Shown: positions 13,172 to 24,302 of the stretch, piece after piece
Layout: each line of letters starts with the position of its first letter
How positions within the stretch are numbered: position 1 is the first letter of the stretch
Assembly (NCBI RefSeq): GCF_004798865.1
Contig: NW_025335268.1
Location: 38,579,485 to 38,643,484 of the forward strand
DNA from: Varanus komodoensis
Lineage: Eukaryota; Chordata; Lepidosauria; Squamata; Varanidae
Reading direction: 5' to 3'
Length of the DNA stretch: 64,000 nt
Notes under the pieces: model-generated
What the model saw: only the letters and a program-made list of their open reading frames with translations
What the model was told of the DNA's origin: nothing
The model's database searches: none
Position numbers and translations under genes: made by a program

Positions 13172-13923
13172 CAGTCGTTTTTAACCTTTTTACAGGTGAG
13201 GACCAGCAAAAATAGGAAAATTATTTCAAGGACTGCTGAGACAGAAATAAAAAGTATATATACATAATATAGTATTTTGTGTATTCGTTTTTAAATATAG
13301 TACCAAAAAAAGAAAATTCTCCACAATAACCAGAAACTGAGCAGTAAAACATGCTAATAAAATAATTAAAATTAAAGGTAATTGAATACAACTGAAATTT
13401 TTAATGTAATTCAAATGAGGCTACTGAGAAATCTGCTGTTGCTTCTTTTCAAGAATACGTGATCAAAAATTTACATTAGCAAAATACAGAATCGATATAA
13501 ATGCAACACTATATGTATAGCAAATACAAATTCAAATACAATATTAGCAGCAGAGCAATACAAGATCAAAGTTACTTAATACAATAATATTCATAATTTG
13601 AAATACTGAAATACAACAACCCCCCACCCCGCATACATACCAGCACAGACTGGCGGACAGCACAAGCCCGCTTCAGCCCGTCCCTTCCCAGCACAAAACC
13701 CAGCAGAGAAAGGAAAAGGGCCGGTCTCAGGCCCCGGACCCAGAGTGGCGTGGCTCCGGCTGGCTCCCACTGAGCTGCCTCTCCACTCCCCGGGGGCAGG
13801 GGGGGATCTGTACCCAGGGCACAGTGAACCCCGTGCTGGTCCTGGCGAGCGAGATGCCGCTGGCCTGTGTGTCTTTCACGAACCTCCAGGAAATGCCGAC
13901 GGACCAGCAGTTGAAAGCCTCTG
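13172..13923 (-). mobile_element. Non-autonomous hAT element, family A
   Basis: Its ends are CAGTCGTTTTTAACC and, as complement, CAGAGGCTTTCAACT, typical hAT termini. Eight-base flanks are GTCTAGAG (13164-13171) and GTCTAGAC (13924-13931), a target-site duplication with one mismatch. It is 752 bp long. About 13290-13340 matches the complement of 43580-43640 in the family member at 43317-43727, including GGTACTATGTTT. Hence I give it the opposite orientation. The 3' third (13620-13920) is GC-rich. No transposase frame is visible. Confidence 0.8.
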
Positions 13924-13938
13924 GTCTAGACTCTAGAG

Positions 13939-14281
13939 CAGGGGTTCCCAAGCTTTTTCAACAGGGGGCCAGCTGAAAGGTGGTGGCGACGGGCGTGCGC
14001 CAATGAGGCACGGGCGGGCGGGCGGGCACAGCGGCGGCTTGCTCACTAAGAGATCTCTGAGTGAGTCCAAAACCATCTCCAAGCGAGCAAGCCGCTGTCT
14101 TGCCACCTGCACGGCAAGGCTGCGGGGAGCGCGCATGTGCGCGGCAATGAGGCAGGGAGCGTATGCGCGGCGAGGCAGGCGGCGGACACAAGCGCGGGGA
14201 GTCCAAAACCTCTGAGACGGGCTGGATAAATGGGCATGGCGGGCCAGATCCTGCCCGCGGGCTGTAGTTTGAGGACCCATG
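13939..14281 (-). mobile_element. Non-autonomous hAT element, family B (GC-rich)
   Basis: Termini are CAGGGGTTCCCAAG and, as complement, CATGGGTCCTCAAAC. The flanks CTCTAGAG (13931-13938) and CTCTAGAA (14282-14289) form an 8 bp duplication with one mismatch. The 343 bp body contains GCGAGCAAGCC and GAGATCTCTGAGTGAGTCC motifs shared with the family members at 32521-32945 and 47644-48006, which lie in the opposite orientation. It is non-coding. It lies beside the family A copy with almost no sequence between them. Confidence 0.85.
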
Positions 14282-14289
14282 CTCTAGAA

Positions 14290-14800
14290 TATTCACAAAG
14301 CTCTCTTCCAGTCCCATGTTTCAAACACATCATTTTTCCCCCTGTCGTCTTTCTTCACTGCCCGGCTTGCACACCTGCACATACAGATTGGGAATACAAT
14401 AGGGCAGATGTACTTGGCCTTGGTCCCCAGTGAAACTCCCTAACACTTGATTATCTTTTATAGAGCCTTCATCTGTCGCCCTTCCAAGTCTCAGATTTCC
14501 TCCAGTTTCTTGGCTGCAGTCTATATCTGAATTGACAATTGAGCCAAGATATGTGAAATCTTCCACAATTTCAGTTTCTTCATTCTTGAGACTGTGGAAT
14601 TCTTATGTAATCACGGTTTTTATGCTCTTATTGTTCAGCTGCAGTCTTGCTGTTGCACTTTCTCCTTTCACTTTCATCAGGAGTTATTTCAATTCATCAT
14701 AGCTTTCTGCCAATAAGATGGTATCACCTGCAAATCTTGAATTACAGATGTATCTTCCACCATGCTGTGCTCTATCCAACCTGAAATTATCTAAGGAAGT
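14290..14800 (-). mobile_element. RTE-type LINE (BovB-related), middle of ORF2
   Basis: This continues the LINE at 12906-13171 on the other side of the two hAT insertions. Minus-strand frames show VEDF/MEDFTYLGSIVNSD with CSQE following (14500-14566), the conserved F.YLGS...D.DCS.EI motif of RTE reverse transcriptases. Further upstream (14640-14740) are remnants reading FAGDTILLAESYDELK, corresponding to the (F/Y)ADD catalytic box with the second position changed. Several frame breaks are present, so the copy is inactive. Confidence 0.75.
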
Positions 14801-15189
14801 ATGCAAGAAATAGTCTTTCAGACCTCTAGCCTTGGAGGCCCAGAAGACTGCTGGGAAGTTTCTATCTCTGTAGAGGTGGATCCAGATTTAAACTTAACTA
14901 ACTGCATTAGTAGATTTCCTCACCTCTTCCTTTCAATGGCTGCTCCTCCAAGCTCCTGAAAATGTCAGTCAGAAAACCCTGTTGAATGAGGTAAGCTTTG
15001 GTAGGTGAAAAAAGGGCAAACATTGGGCAGAGGGAAGGTCTCTTCCTGTTATGGAAGGCAGTACCTGGATGTAACCCATAATATCTTGGCCACAATGAGC
15101 CCTGCCTCAAAAGAAGCTTGGTACTATGAAGCTCACCAAAGTGGTCTCATATACAGTGCAAGATTGCTGAAGCTAGAAAAAAGGGTGCT
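14801..15189. other. Unrecognised interval
   Basis: About 390 bases between the RTE copy and the BovB insertion. It contains no recognised gene. It may hold an unclassified older repeat. Confidence 0.5.
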
Positions 15190-15200
15190 ACTGTGAGGAA

Positions 15201-15446
15201 GGCCAGATACTGAAGATGAAACTCAAATACTTTGGCCACCTAATGAGAAGGAAGGACTCCCTGGAGAAGAGCCTAATGCTGGGAACAATAGATGGCAAAA
15301 GAAGAAGGGGAGGGCAGAGGATGAGGTGGCTGGATGGAGTCACTGAAGCAGTTGGTGTGAGCTTATGTGGGGATGGTGGAGGACAGGAAGGCCTGGAGGA
15401 ATGTTGTCCATGGGGTCGCGATGGGTCGGAAACAACAACAACAACA
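15201..15446 (+). mobile_element. BovB LINE 3' end with target-site duplication
   Basis: A frame starting at 15216 reads MKLKYFGHLMRRKDSLEKSL, followed by a GKRRRGGQRMRWLDGVTEAV block, the well-known C-terminus of BovB ORF2. It is followed by the 3' untranslated block GATGGTGGAGGACAGGAAGG, a CCATGGGGTCGCGATGGG block and a (CAA)n tail. Flanking repeats ACTGTGAGGAA (15190-15200) and ACTGTGAGGGA (15447-15457) match at 10 of 11 positions. The copy is severely 5'-truncated. The preserved reading frame and matching flanks suggest a fairly recent insertion. Confidence 0.9.
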
Positions 15447-15457
15447 ACTGTGAGGGA

Positions 15458-16150
15458 TGAACTACCCAAAGATGGAATGAATGGGGGTCTTTGTTTTACA
15501 TGAAATGAACAATGGGTGGAGTAAACCATGACCTATTTTCCTCTGTTCCTTGCAATGTTCAACTGCTTTAACACTCTTCTTGTGGCCTGATACCGGTAAT
15601 GAGCTGAGCTGGGAGCAATTACTTCAGGCAACAGAATACACTGAACTATGAAAAGGGGAGGGGCAGATTTTGTTCTCTTCCCCCTTTTCCTCCTTTATAT
15701 GCAAATGAAAAGCTTTATGTTTGAACCGGCTTTGTGATTGAAAGGGGCCTGGCTTGCAGGCATACTAAGTGTGACTGGCCTCACATTGAGCTTGGCCCAA
15801 AGGCAAGTGGCCAGTGTGACACAGAATATGTTTGCTGTGAGACACACAAAATGTGTAGGATTAAATGCATCCTGTGGGAAACACATAGAAGTATTAACAT
15901 TTCATACATTTCTACAGAAGAAAAAGGAACATTACAGGTGCAAGTTTAGAGGTGGGGGGAGGCCTGCAACTGCAAAACATGCATAGGATTGCATGGTAAA
16001 GCAGTGTGCCTGTATGCCTGCCCCTGAAACATAAGAATGGCCAGGGGCTATTCAATGTGCAGTAGATTTGCTGGCCTCTTCATATTCCACACCTGCCTTT
16101 TGGCCACTGATCTTACATCAAAAATGGTCCTTTATACCATACAAGAAAAG
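15458..16150. other. Unrecognised interval
   Basis: No gene or named repeat recognised. Confidence 0.5.
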
Positions 16151-16262
16151 GCAGCCTGAAGTCCTCAAGATGTTGTTGGACTACAACTCCCAGCAGCAGC
16201 AGCCAGAAATGATAGAATAATTGTTGGCCAACAACATTTCAAAGAGTATAGGGTGCCAACCC
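16151..16262. mobile_element. Short palindromic MITE (hAT-like)
   Basis: The sequence contains GATGTTGTTGGACTACAACT followed by CCCAGCAG, and later TTGTTGGCCAACAACATTTC followed by a GGGTGCCAAC block. This inverted layout is typical of a very common reptile MITE whose ends read CAGCCTTCC-like and whose arms carry TTGGACTACAACTCCCA. A clearer relative is at 42230-42367. Termini and target-site duplications are too eroded to set exact ends. Confidence 0.55.
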
Positions 16263-16912
16263 CCATGAATGGGCATGTCTACAATGAAGTACTCAAGAAG
16301 TACCCAAGAAAGACCGAAGGCAGACTCTTGGAGAATCTTCATCTGTGCCCACTCCCATGATGAACTTGCAGAAAGATATGCTTTCCTGTTATGCTTTCAA
16401 GCACACAGTTTGTGCAGCTGGGTATACACCATTCATTTTCTACTGCCAAAAAAAAAAAAAAAAAAGCTCTGCAAAGGTCTGCTAACATTGGTTAACTGGA
16501 TTTTATTGCCATAAGTGATAATGTGGTCATTGTGCAAACTGCACAAAAGCAAAATTAAACAGGCCTATTTCCACATGGCCCTGCTATATTTAAAGTCCGT
16601 TCAAACATATTTTTACAACCAAAGTAATGCTGGGAGAGGGGAAGCACGGCTGTACAGCAATTCCTTCAAATGTACGCAGATCTGTTGGCAGGAAAGCTTT
16701 AACAAATGAATTGTATCTTACACTTCCATAAATGAAAATTAAACAAACAGTTCAAACTGTCTTATCCTTCTATTTGGTGATGTGCATTTTAAGATAATGC
16801 AGTGCTTGTACATGGATGGCTGTGGGATAAACCGTTTTAAAATTATTCTTAAATTACCTTCAGAGTAGGGAGCCAATGGCCTGGGGAGAGGAGGGAGCCC
16901 CTGGACCCATGA
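16263..16912. other. Unrecognised interval with poly-A run
   Basis: Contains an uninterrupted A run at about 16448-16465. I see no recognised LINE or SINE body attached to it. No gene recognised. Confidence 0.5.
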
Positions 16913-17010
16913 CAGGACTGGCCCAAGACATTTTGCTGCCTGAGGTGCTCCTCAGGACAAGATGGCGCCTCTTCCCATTCATGCATAAAAGCATTGGCTC
17001 CAGGGCTGGC
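16913..17010 (+). mobile_element. Possible DNA-transposon left end
   Basis: It begins CAGGACTGGCCCAAGACATT, followed by TTGCTGCCTGAGG and AGGACAAGATGGCGCC. This resembles a common amniote hAT MITE (GCCTGAGG...AAGATGGCGCC). I cannot find the matching right end or a duplication, so both family and extent are tentative. Confidence 0.35.
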
Positions 17011-17640
17011 ATTATTCAAAGGCTGTCTTGGAGCATGTCTGGGCAATGAGGGTCTTAGACTCCTGCAGTTCTGACACCTTGGTTTGCCCACCCCCCATCC
17101 AAGCTGCTCCCCCTTGTACCTACAGTCCCTTGCTGGCAATGGACATTTCTTCCTGCATTTGGGGAGCGAGCTCCTCGACATCCTGTGGTCCCTCAGAAGC
17201 CCTCCCAGGATTGAATCCCCAGTGGCAAAAGAGCCAGACAATATCAGGGGGTGCAGACCCATCTGTTTTGTATTGGGAGTGATGTCCAATACATTTCTTC
17301 TCCCTTCTTCCACCCCTGGCCTAGAACACTCTTCTAGCTAAGGCAGATTTCAAGGCCTCATGCAGCCAGAAACATTTCTAAAAAGCAACCAGCAGGTATC
17401 AAGTGCACACCTATAATACAACACTCTATAGAAAATAGAGAGGAAATAAAGTGCCCTCTTCCAAATATATGTATTACTTGCAAAATACTGCTAGGATTTG
17501 TGTGCCTATTTTATGGGACACCTAAATGTATTTAAATCTTTTAACAATCATATAATTACAGCTGACAGGAAAGCTCCAGATTTGCAGTCTTTTAGCCCAA
17601 AGATTTGAAAAGTTGATTCCTTCCAGACTATGTCACTAAA
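17011..17640. other. Unrecognised interval
   Basis: Part may belong to the MITE-like element to the left. A 154-codon minus-strand frame (16849-17313) crosses its start and so is unlikely to be a gene. Confidence 0.45.
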
Positions 17641-19080
17641 TGGTCAAGCCCCTCAAAACTGCTCCGCAGGAGTGACAGAGATGAACAGGAGATGAGGCAG
17701 CTAATGAGCTATTTCACAGGGCTTCTGGCTCCAGGAGGGCCATTTAACCGCAAAGCTGCCGGGAATGAGCGTGGAAGTGCCTGGCAGGAGATCCGGCTTG
17801 GATCCCCGATAAGCTGGGATTTTTCAACAGGCTTTTTTTTTTTTCGAGCTCACCTGTTCGCATTGATCCTGATCGCCCTCTGATAGGCGCGAAAGACTGT
17901 GTCTGCCTGAGGATTTAATTTAAATGACAAAGTCGCGCTCTCCATCTGAACAGCGACTCTACTTAAGCCAGAATGTGTTTGTTATACGGTCTTAAAGGCA
18001 AGCACCAGCTGATCTGGATTAATGCAGTTGGCATCTCTCTTAGGTTTTGCAAACAGACAAGAAGTCTGTCTAAGTAAACACAGCTATCTTTTCCTAGGGC
18101 TTCTACAAAAGATAATCAGTGATTTGACTGCTAGTGAGCAAATTTATGATGGTGTAGAATTTCACCGTATTTGGAGGGGAATTCTCCTCCCCGCGCACTT
18201 TCATATAAATAAATATTGCAGCGCGTATACAGCCATTTCCAGATAATAACTGTTTTGAGAGTTGGTTGCTTTAAATAGATAAGCAAACAGATCTGGCCAA
18301 GCACTTCTCTAGCAACGCGCCCCGCAGCTACTAATAGTCCTTTCTGCCTTGCCCAGCCTGGCGCCCTCCAGGGTTTGACTGGAATTCCCATTATTCCCAA
18401 GCGGCAGCATCTCACAGTCTCCTGGTAGATAGAGATCGCCATTCCGCCGATGGGAAAGAGCAGCAAAGGGGGAAGAAGGCAGAAACGGGAGTAACAGAGC
18501 AGTAGAAAGAGCTGGGCCAGGACACTCAAAATTGTGAAGGGGTTAAACTGAGGAGCTGAAAACGCAAAGAGGCACAGATTAGCCACTGAGGACTGGCTTG
18601 CACAAACAAGAGATAAGTTGATTCTCTCCTCCTCCAGCGGTTGATTGCACGCAGAAACCTTTCTGTGAACTGGCCGTTTACACAGGGGCAGAAACAGCCT
18701 TTCTGTGACCCGCACTCACGGAAATGGGCAGCCGCTGGTGGATCCTAAAACTCCTCCACGTGATTGTGTTCCCCAGTAGACGCTCCCAGAGGAAATAAGC
18801 AGCAGCCGGAGGCAGGGTGAGGGGGCGGCCCATCCCCCAACTCTCTGGGGGGGGGTCAGCTGTCCCACCTTCCTCCTGTCCGGGGGCACTTGCTGAATTG
18901 AGCGCTCTCTCTCGGTTTATCTGACCCCCCTGGATTAGCTGACCTTTTGTCCGCATGTGGTTTATCTCCTATTGCCTCCCCCTGCCCCGCAAGCATTCTG
19001 CCTGGGACTATTTCTGAAATCAAATGCCCTCTTCTGCCCTGTCCTTACATTCCTTTCGCAAATAGGACTGTCTTTAGGAG
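17641..19080. promoter_or_regulatory. CpG-rich, repeat-free block; candidate regulatory region
   Basis: I recognise no transposon here, unlike most of the neighbourhood. CpG dinucleotides are far denser than in flanking DNA: 17750-17960 has GCCGGG, GGCGCGAAAG and GTCGCGC, and 18150-18960 has CCCGCGCAC, GCAGCGCG, AACGCGCCCCGC, GCCGCTGG and GGGGCGGCCC among others. A palindromic E-box CACGTG lies at about 18757, and a TATAAATA-like motif precedes GCAGCGCG near 18203. A 194-codon open frame on the minus strand (18131-18715) resembles no protein I know. It could be a promoter, an enhancer or a conserved non-coding element. Direction and target gene are unknown. This rests on composition and absence of repeats, not on a recognised motif set. 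Confidence 0.35.
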
Positions 19081-19097
19081 ATAGGGACCTTTAAAAA

Positions 19098-19168
19098 GAC
19101 AGACAGACAGACAGACACACACACACACACGGAGGGAGGGAGGGAGGGAGGGAGGGAGCGAGGGAGGG
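19098..19168. repeat. Compound microsatellite (AGAC)n(CA)n(GGGA)n
   Basis: About five AGAC units run into about eight CA units, then about nine GGGA/GGAG units with a GAGC interruption. It lies at the edge of the CpG-rich block. Confidence 0.95.
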
Positions 19169-19679
19169 ACAAAATTAGCACAAGCCAGTCTCGCGGTTCT
19201 GGTGGGCCTGAACTCTTGTTATGCTAAACTTACAAGCAGTTGTAGGCAGACTGCGCTTAGTTACAGTTGCAGTAGGTATGTACAGAGGTGCAGAACCCTG
19301 GTGGAGCTGGCTGGGGTTCAACCCTTCCCCCAATCAGCCATGCCACGCTGGAGGGCCTTGGACCAGTTGCTGTCTTTCAGACAGTTTAAGATACCACACC
19401 ATTTCTGAGAGGATGAAATGGGCCCAGCCCCTTGGAAGAAGGGAGAGACACAAATGGGGACACTCAAAGAGCGGGTACCATGCATGCTACTTCGTCATCC
19501 CCCAGTGGCCCTTGCACACATCAGGATAGGGCACAGGAAAGGAGTGAGCTGTTGTTTATTAATTTCTATAGTACCATTAATATGTGTGGTAGGGTACAAT
19601 TTACAGAATTGTGAGGATATTTGAGGCAAAATGCTGTCATTCCCCTCCTCAAAATATAAGCAAATGGCACCAATGGGAG
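19169..19679. other. Unrecognised interval
   Basis: No gene or named repeat recognised. Confidence 0.5.
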
Positions 19680-20060
19680 ACAGATGCTTTGTGTTTTTAC
19701 AAAGCAGAGGGCCTTCTTTGTGATAGGGCCCTGGCTTTGGAATGCCCTCTCAAAGAACATACAGTTGGCAATGACTTTGTTTTGTTCTTGGTTCTAATTT
19801 TCTTTTCCCTTTGCCCAAGATTTTAATACTTCAGCGTTTTACCATTTGAAATATGAATTATGTTTAAATGGAATCAGTTGTGTTTGGTTTCCTGATTCAA
19901 GAGTTGCTGCTTTAATTTACGTTTTCATGTGTAATGGTATGGCTTTTTCATTAGATTTGTTTGTTTTTAATGTTGTGTACACTGTTCTGGGATTTCGTGT
20001 AGATGTAGGGTAGTTTATACATTTTAGGAAGAAAGGAAGGAATAAATATGGTATGAGAGA
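19680..20060 (+). mobile_element. L2-like LINE, decayed 3' end
   Basis: The plus strand reads GAGGGCCTTCTTTGTGATAG followed by CCTGGCTTTGGAATGCCCTC. This corresponds to the conserved RAFSVV...LWNALP segment near the C-terminus of L2-like ORF2 (compare residues 278-292 of the copy at 45381). A long T-rich 3' untranslated region follows, ending GGAAGGAATAAATA near 20045. The coding part is broken. Confidence 0.6.
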
Positions 20061-21170
20061 GGCATTAAAGAGCTGAATTAAAGTTTCAAGAAAGGAAGTT
20101 GAAAAGTGGCTAAAGATGCCAGAGTGGGTTTTCCAAGATGCTACTCCAGCAAAGTTGGGGCAGGCTTCAGCTGTTCAGAAAGATGCAGACTGTCGCATTT
20201 CCACTGATGGGCAAGTCATATCCAAAGGATATTATGGCATTCATATGAATGCCAAAGAGCAGCTGGGTGGCAGCAGTAATTTATTGGCCATAGCATGTTG
20301 AGCTACTTAAGGCCCGCTACAAGGGAAAGCAGTGCAGAAAGGCCAAGCATGGCCACTGTGGATGTGTTTCCTAGTCACCCTGCCCTTTGGCTCAAGAGGA
20401 ATCAGGAAGCTGCAGGAAGGCAAAATGTGCTGCTCTGACAGCTTCGAGCAAAATTGTTTACATTTTTTTACTGGTCTATTGCTGTAATTATATCCTCTGC
20501 ACAGAGTCCACCTTTCTGCTCACCTGCACATGGCATGCATCAGTCCTGTCAAACTCTTTTGGAGAAAGCAGTCATGAGATGAGCATGAAGATATGCTTGC
20601 TCTTAAGCACCAGGATGACATATGAGGCTGTTTCCTCTTAGCTTGGAAAAGCGAAGAAGACACGTGATCAGAACCATGTGGGGGAGAAGCACCCTGTGAT
20701 TTCCTCCACTGACATTCCTCTTCTTGTAGGTCTGTGCCACTGTGTGCTTTTTAGAATGAAAAAATACTGGGCTAAGTACTGGATCTTGTCAGTTTCTCTG
20801 TATCCATGCTGCGCATGGGTTGGTTGTAGTGACACAGTCCTGTTTCTTAAGTAGTTGGCGATATGATGGAACAGGCGCAGGTGTGTGGGGGTCTCTCTCC
20901 TCCCCATGAATGGCCTGAGAGGGTGGCCATGTGTCCTCTTCTACTGAAGGTCTGTGCAGCGCAAGTCCACTTTAAAGATAATGAACCATAAGAACGGTCA
21001 TAGATCAACAATGAGTGCCTGGACCACAACCCAAGCAGGCGTTTCGAGGGGTTTTCCACACTGCGGCACTATATTTCTATTTAACAGCTAATAAGAATTC
21101 CTAAAGTTCACCTAAACGTAAGAAGAAGCCTGTGCGATCCATGTGTGCTCTCTTTCCTGCTGCTGCACAC
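20061..21170. other. Unrecognised interval
   Basis: No gene recognised. Two similar short motifs, CCTCTTCTTGTAGGTCTGTG (about 20718) and CCTCTTCTACTGAAGGTCTG (about 20935), suggest an old local duplication. Confidence 0.45.
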
Positions 21171-21434
21171 GAGCCAGAGCCAGTGTGGTGCAGTGGTTAA
21201 GAATCACCCAAGTCCCAGCGTGTGGTGCTGCGCTGGGACTCGGGGGGTGCAGGTTCTGGTCCCCACTCAACCATGCAGGTCACCGGATGACTTTGAGCTG
21301 GTCACAGACTCTCAGCCCAACCTACCTCACAGGGTTGTTGGGGCAAGGGCAAGATTGAGAGGAAAAGAATGATGCGAGCGGCCTTGAGCTCCTTGAAAGG
21401 AAAAAAGGCAGGTTACAAATGTAATAAATAAATT
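21171..21434 (+). mobile_element. tRNA-derived SINE
   Basis: The head reads AGCCAGTGTGGTGCAGTGGT followed by TAAGA, which gives an RNA polymerase III box A-like motif. GCAGGTTCTGGTCCCC about 50 bases downstream gives box B. The body has GTCACAGACTCTCAGCCCAA followed by CCTACCTCACAGGGTTGTTG. The 3' end CTTGAGCTCCTTGAAAGG...GTTACAAATGTAATAAATAA resembles a LINE-type tail. This is a near full-length member of a SINE widespread in squamates. Related copies are at 51099-51318 (complement) and 58315-58492. It is not a functional tRNA gene. Confidence 0.88.
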
Positions 21435-22370
21435 TCCTTGGAGATGACTATGAATATAAAAATATGGGTGCAAATCAGCTTGTGTTGCCAGTGTAATCTG
21501 CAGTTTGGGACACTGTTTATTTTTCCAGACAGCAGATCCTTTCTGTCCCAACACTGAACATTTCTAAGAGCATCTGGTATTCCTGTGTAAAGTCTTCACA
21601 TGATCCTAAAGAAACACCACGAACTATGAAGTTACAGCAGAGTCCTTGAGGGGGATCGTGTTAGTACTGAGAAGCCAGCTCCATAGAGCGAGACCAGCTC
21701 TGGATCCTTCCTGAAGTCTATCTGGCCAACTTTTTTGCACATGGACAATTTGCAGAACCTCATGGAAGCTGGAACTGCAAAATAACAACAGTAAACAAAT
21801 GTCTAAGCAACAATCGGTATGTATGTTGTGGTTGTGGTCACATTAACAGAGCATCTTTGTTTAATTAAACTCAAACTTTGCAGTTCTCTGTGCTGTTTCA
21901 ACAAGTAGCTCAATTCTGAGATTTTCAAGTTAAATTAAATACAGCTAACTGTCACTAAAATACCCAGTGGCTCTGATTCTGTAATGAGAAAAATGGTTGT
22001 GGCTGGTAAAATACTTATCAAAATCAAATGTGTTCTTTTGAATTACATTTTTCGAAGAATGTTTCAAAAAAGGAGGCACATTTTAAACAGGAATATCTCT
22101 AGAACATCCAGACTCTTGGCACTGGCTGATGTGTAAGGGTATGTGGTAAAACTGCATTTATGTGAAAAGTAGCCCTTTGTGGAACTCTGCTCTAGTCTGG
22201 TCCTTGAGGCTCACCAGGCAAGGCAAGCATTTACATTGTTTAGCTCAAGAGCATGTGTATCTTGTGACCCCAGAACCCCATTCTGTGAGTGCATCTAGGC
22301 AAGGCTTTGTTGGGTTTCCTAAAATTTTGCTAGGGTCCTAATGCAATCACCATCTACTCATAACCCCAAA
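21435..22370. other. Unrecognised interval
   Basis: No gene or named repeat recognised. Confidence 0.5.
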
Positions 22371-22445
22371 ATCATAGAATAGTAGAGTTGGAAGGGGCCA
22401 TGGAAGCCGTCGGGTCCAGCCCCTGCTGTTGCAAGACACCACATT
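22371..22445 (-). mobile_element. CR1 LINE 3' terminus
   Basis: The plus strand reads AATCATAGAATAGTAGAGTT followed by GGAAGGGGCCATGGAAGCCG and TCCAGCCCC. This is the complement of the canonical CR1 3' end. Only the terminal segment is preserved. Confidence 0.85.
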
Positions 22446-23668
22446 ACCCCATCCCTTCCAGTTTCCTGCCTCCTTTTCACTTTTTCTTACCACAGTCTGG
22501 AAGGCACCATCTTATGGCCTTCCAAGTTCTTTTAGGAGGTCACAGGGTTATCTTGGAGTCACAGCACAGAAATTCTGCAATTTCAGAACTGAAACTTCGG
22601 AGGCTGTTTGCAGCCAGTGCAAAAATACCTGTGCCAGCTGATCACCTTCTGGTCACAACTGGGGCTTCTGGGTTGCAGGGGACAGGCATGCCAGTGGGCA
22701 GAGAAGAGATGGGCATGGGACGCATGTGAACCTCCGAGTACAGAAGCTTATGTGCATTGAGGACCTGGGTCATAGGGCAGTGCCCTTAAGGAAGGAAAGA
22801 TGGAGCGGCTGCACGGTGCATATGTACAACTTCTAGCCCATTCCTCATGTTGCTGCAGGTGTGCCCAAAATGTGCTGAATGCTGGCATAGTCCATGGGAA
22901 TTAAGCTTCTCACAGTTATAGAACCACAACTTGTCCTGGCTGTAGGCTACCTATATCCTGGTCAGGATAGCAGGCTATGTGAATTGGTGTAAAGGTCAGG
23001 CCACGTTGAGAGGAGGTTCTCTGGCATTCCAGATAGACCGGAGAGAGCGCCTCACAAGACATACCTTCCTTCACATCTACTCTGATTGTTTCCCAGTGAG
23101 TCAAGCAATATAGAATCGTGGGTGTTTTGGGTCTTACTTGCTTGGGCCACTTGAGAGACAGCCCATAGTGCTCCAACCACATCATATTTTCGTTAGACAA
23201 AAATAAGGCTAACATATGGCATGCATACATCTAGAGTCATGGCAAGCGTTACTAATCCCTCTGAACCACAAGGTCAGTTCACAAGTCTGTAGCATCAACT
23301 GACCCTTTGGACTGGATGTTTATCTTTTGTAACTCAGCAGTAGCATCAGGGAACCATTTCACATGAAGACGAGAACATCTGGGGAGCTGTGCCAGAATGG
23401 AGCAGTCACTAGTGGAACAGTGCTGGATGATTTGATGTAGCGACAGCTGGGACTCCAGAGACAGTCAGAGGGGCTGTGAACAGCACAACTGGCTCCTCTG
23501 GCTTCATTTTTGCCCACAAGGGCTGTTGCACAGTGCCGGGCGCTACAGAAACCGTCCGTGTGAACCCAGGCGAAAGGCAGGGTGGATGGTTGTGACGTAG
23601 GATCAGTCCCACTGTGTCTGCATGGCACCTCAAAGGATGCCTGGGACAAGTTTCCTTAACTTCAACAG
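22446..23668. other. Unrecognised interval
   Basis: No gene or repeat recognised. Minus-strand frames at 22916-23230 (104 codons) and 23359-23649 (96 codons) resemble no protein I know. Confidence 0.45.
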
Positions 23669-23782
23669 GCCCTGCTCAGGAGAACATCGTAGTGAATTCT
23701 GCCCCGTGTGAGCGAAGTCATGAATCACATGAGAAGCATCAGTGTGATAAACGACTGCATGAAGAGATGTCAAGGATAAAAG
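23669..23782 (+). CDS. Exon-like segment, unrecognised
   Basis: A pyrimidine-rich tract ending TTTCCTTAACTTCAACAG (acceptor AG at 23667-23668) precedes 114 bases that stay open in one frame. A GT donor follows in the context AAAAG|GTGACA at 23783. The 114 bases make a phase-symmetric exon of 38 codons. The product is rich in charged residues and includes CERSHESHEKHQCDKRLHEE. I do not recognise the protein. The frame also stays open beyond the donor to 23808, so openness alone is weak evidence. No neighbouring exon was identified. It may be chance. Confidence 0.22.
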
Positions 23783-24302
23783 GTGACATTTTGTTTGCCC
23801 CTATCTAAACACACTGATCCTTTGTTTTTGCTGTGGCCTTGTCAGTTGTTTAAAAAACGGAATGAAGAATGTATCAGTTTTCAGGGTGTTCTGTCTACAT
23901 GGATATCACTACAGTGTAGACCTGAAAGATACAAAATTTCTAAGTCCACAAACATTTCATTTTCTGTGCTGCAGGATAGCTTTGCAAAAGGCAATGTGCA
24001 GAATTTTTTATTGCAAGCGTATTTACTGAAGCAGATTTTGAGGCAAATAAAATCTTTCTCAAGTTTCTACTAAGGGTTTGGAGAAGAAAGCAAACAATAA
24101 GTAACACATTAAAAATGAAGGCCTGCATTTATTATTTATTTAACATTTCACGTCGAGAGAAAGGTGCTTTGGTTGAGATTGGGATCAGATTACATATCAC
24201 AATTACAGAAGCAAAGTGGGCACTAGCACATCCTAGATTTCAGGAAGTGTATAGCAGAATCCCTGGATGTGTGTTTGATGGATTGTATCTTGGATTAAGA
24301 AA
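23783..24302. other. Unrecognised interval
   Basis: No gene or named repeat recognised. Confidence 0.5.

Noticed and set aside
16448-16465. Poly-A run as the tail of a processed pseudogene
   Set aside because: No recognisable transcript body precedes it and no flanking duplications were seen.
16849-17313. 154-codon minus-strand open frame
   Set aside because: Starts within a MITE-like segment and resembles no known protein.
18131-18715. 194-codon minus-strand open frame
   Set aside because: It resembles no known protein, has no paired splice signals, and lies in a CpG-rich stretch where stop codons are scarcer. Kept only as part of the candidate regulatory block.
21181-21260. Possible tRNA gene
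   Set aside because: Box A and box B-like motifs are present, but the body and tail are those of a SINE and no cloverleaf is evident.
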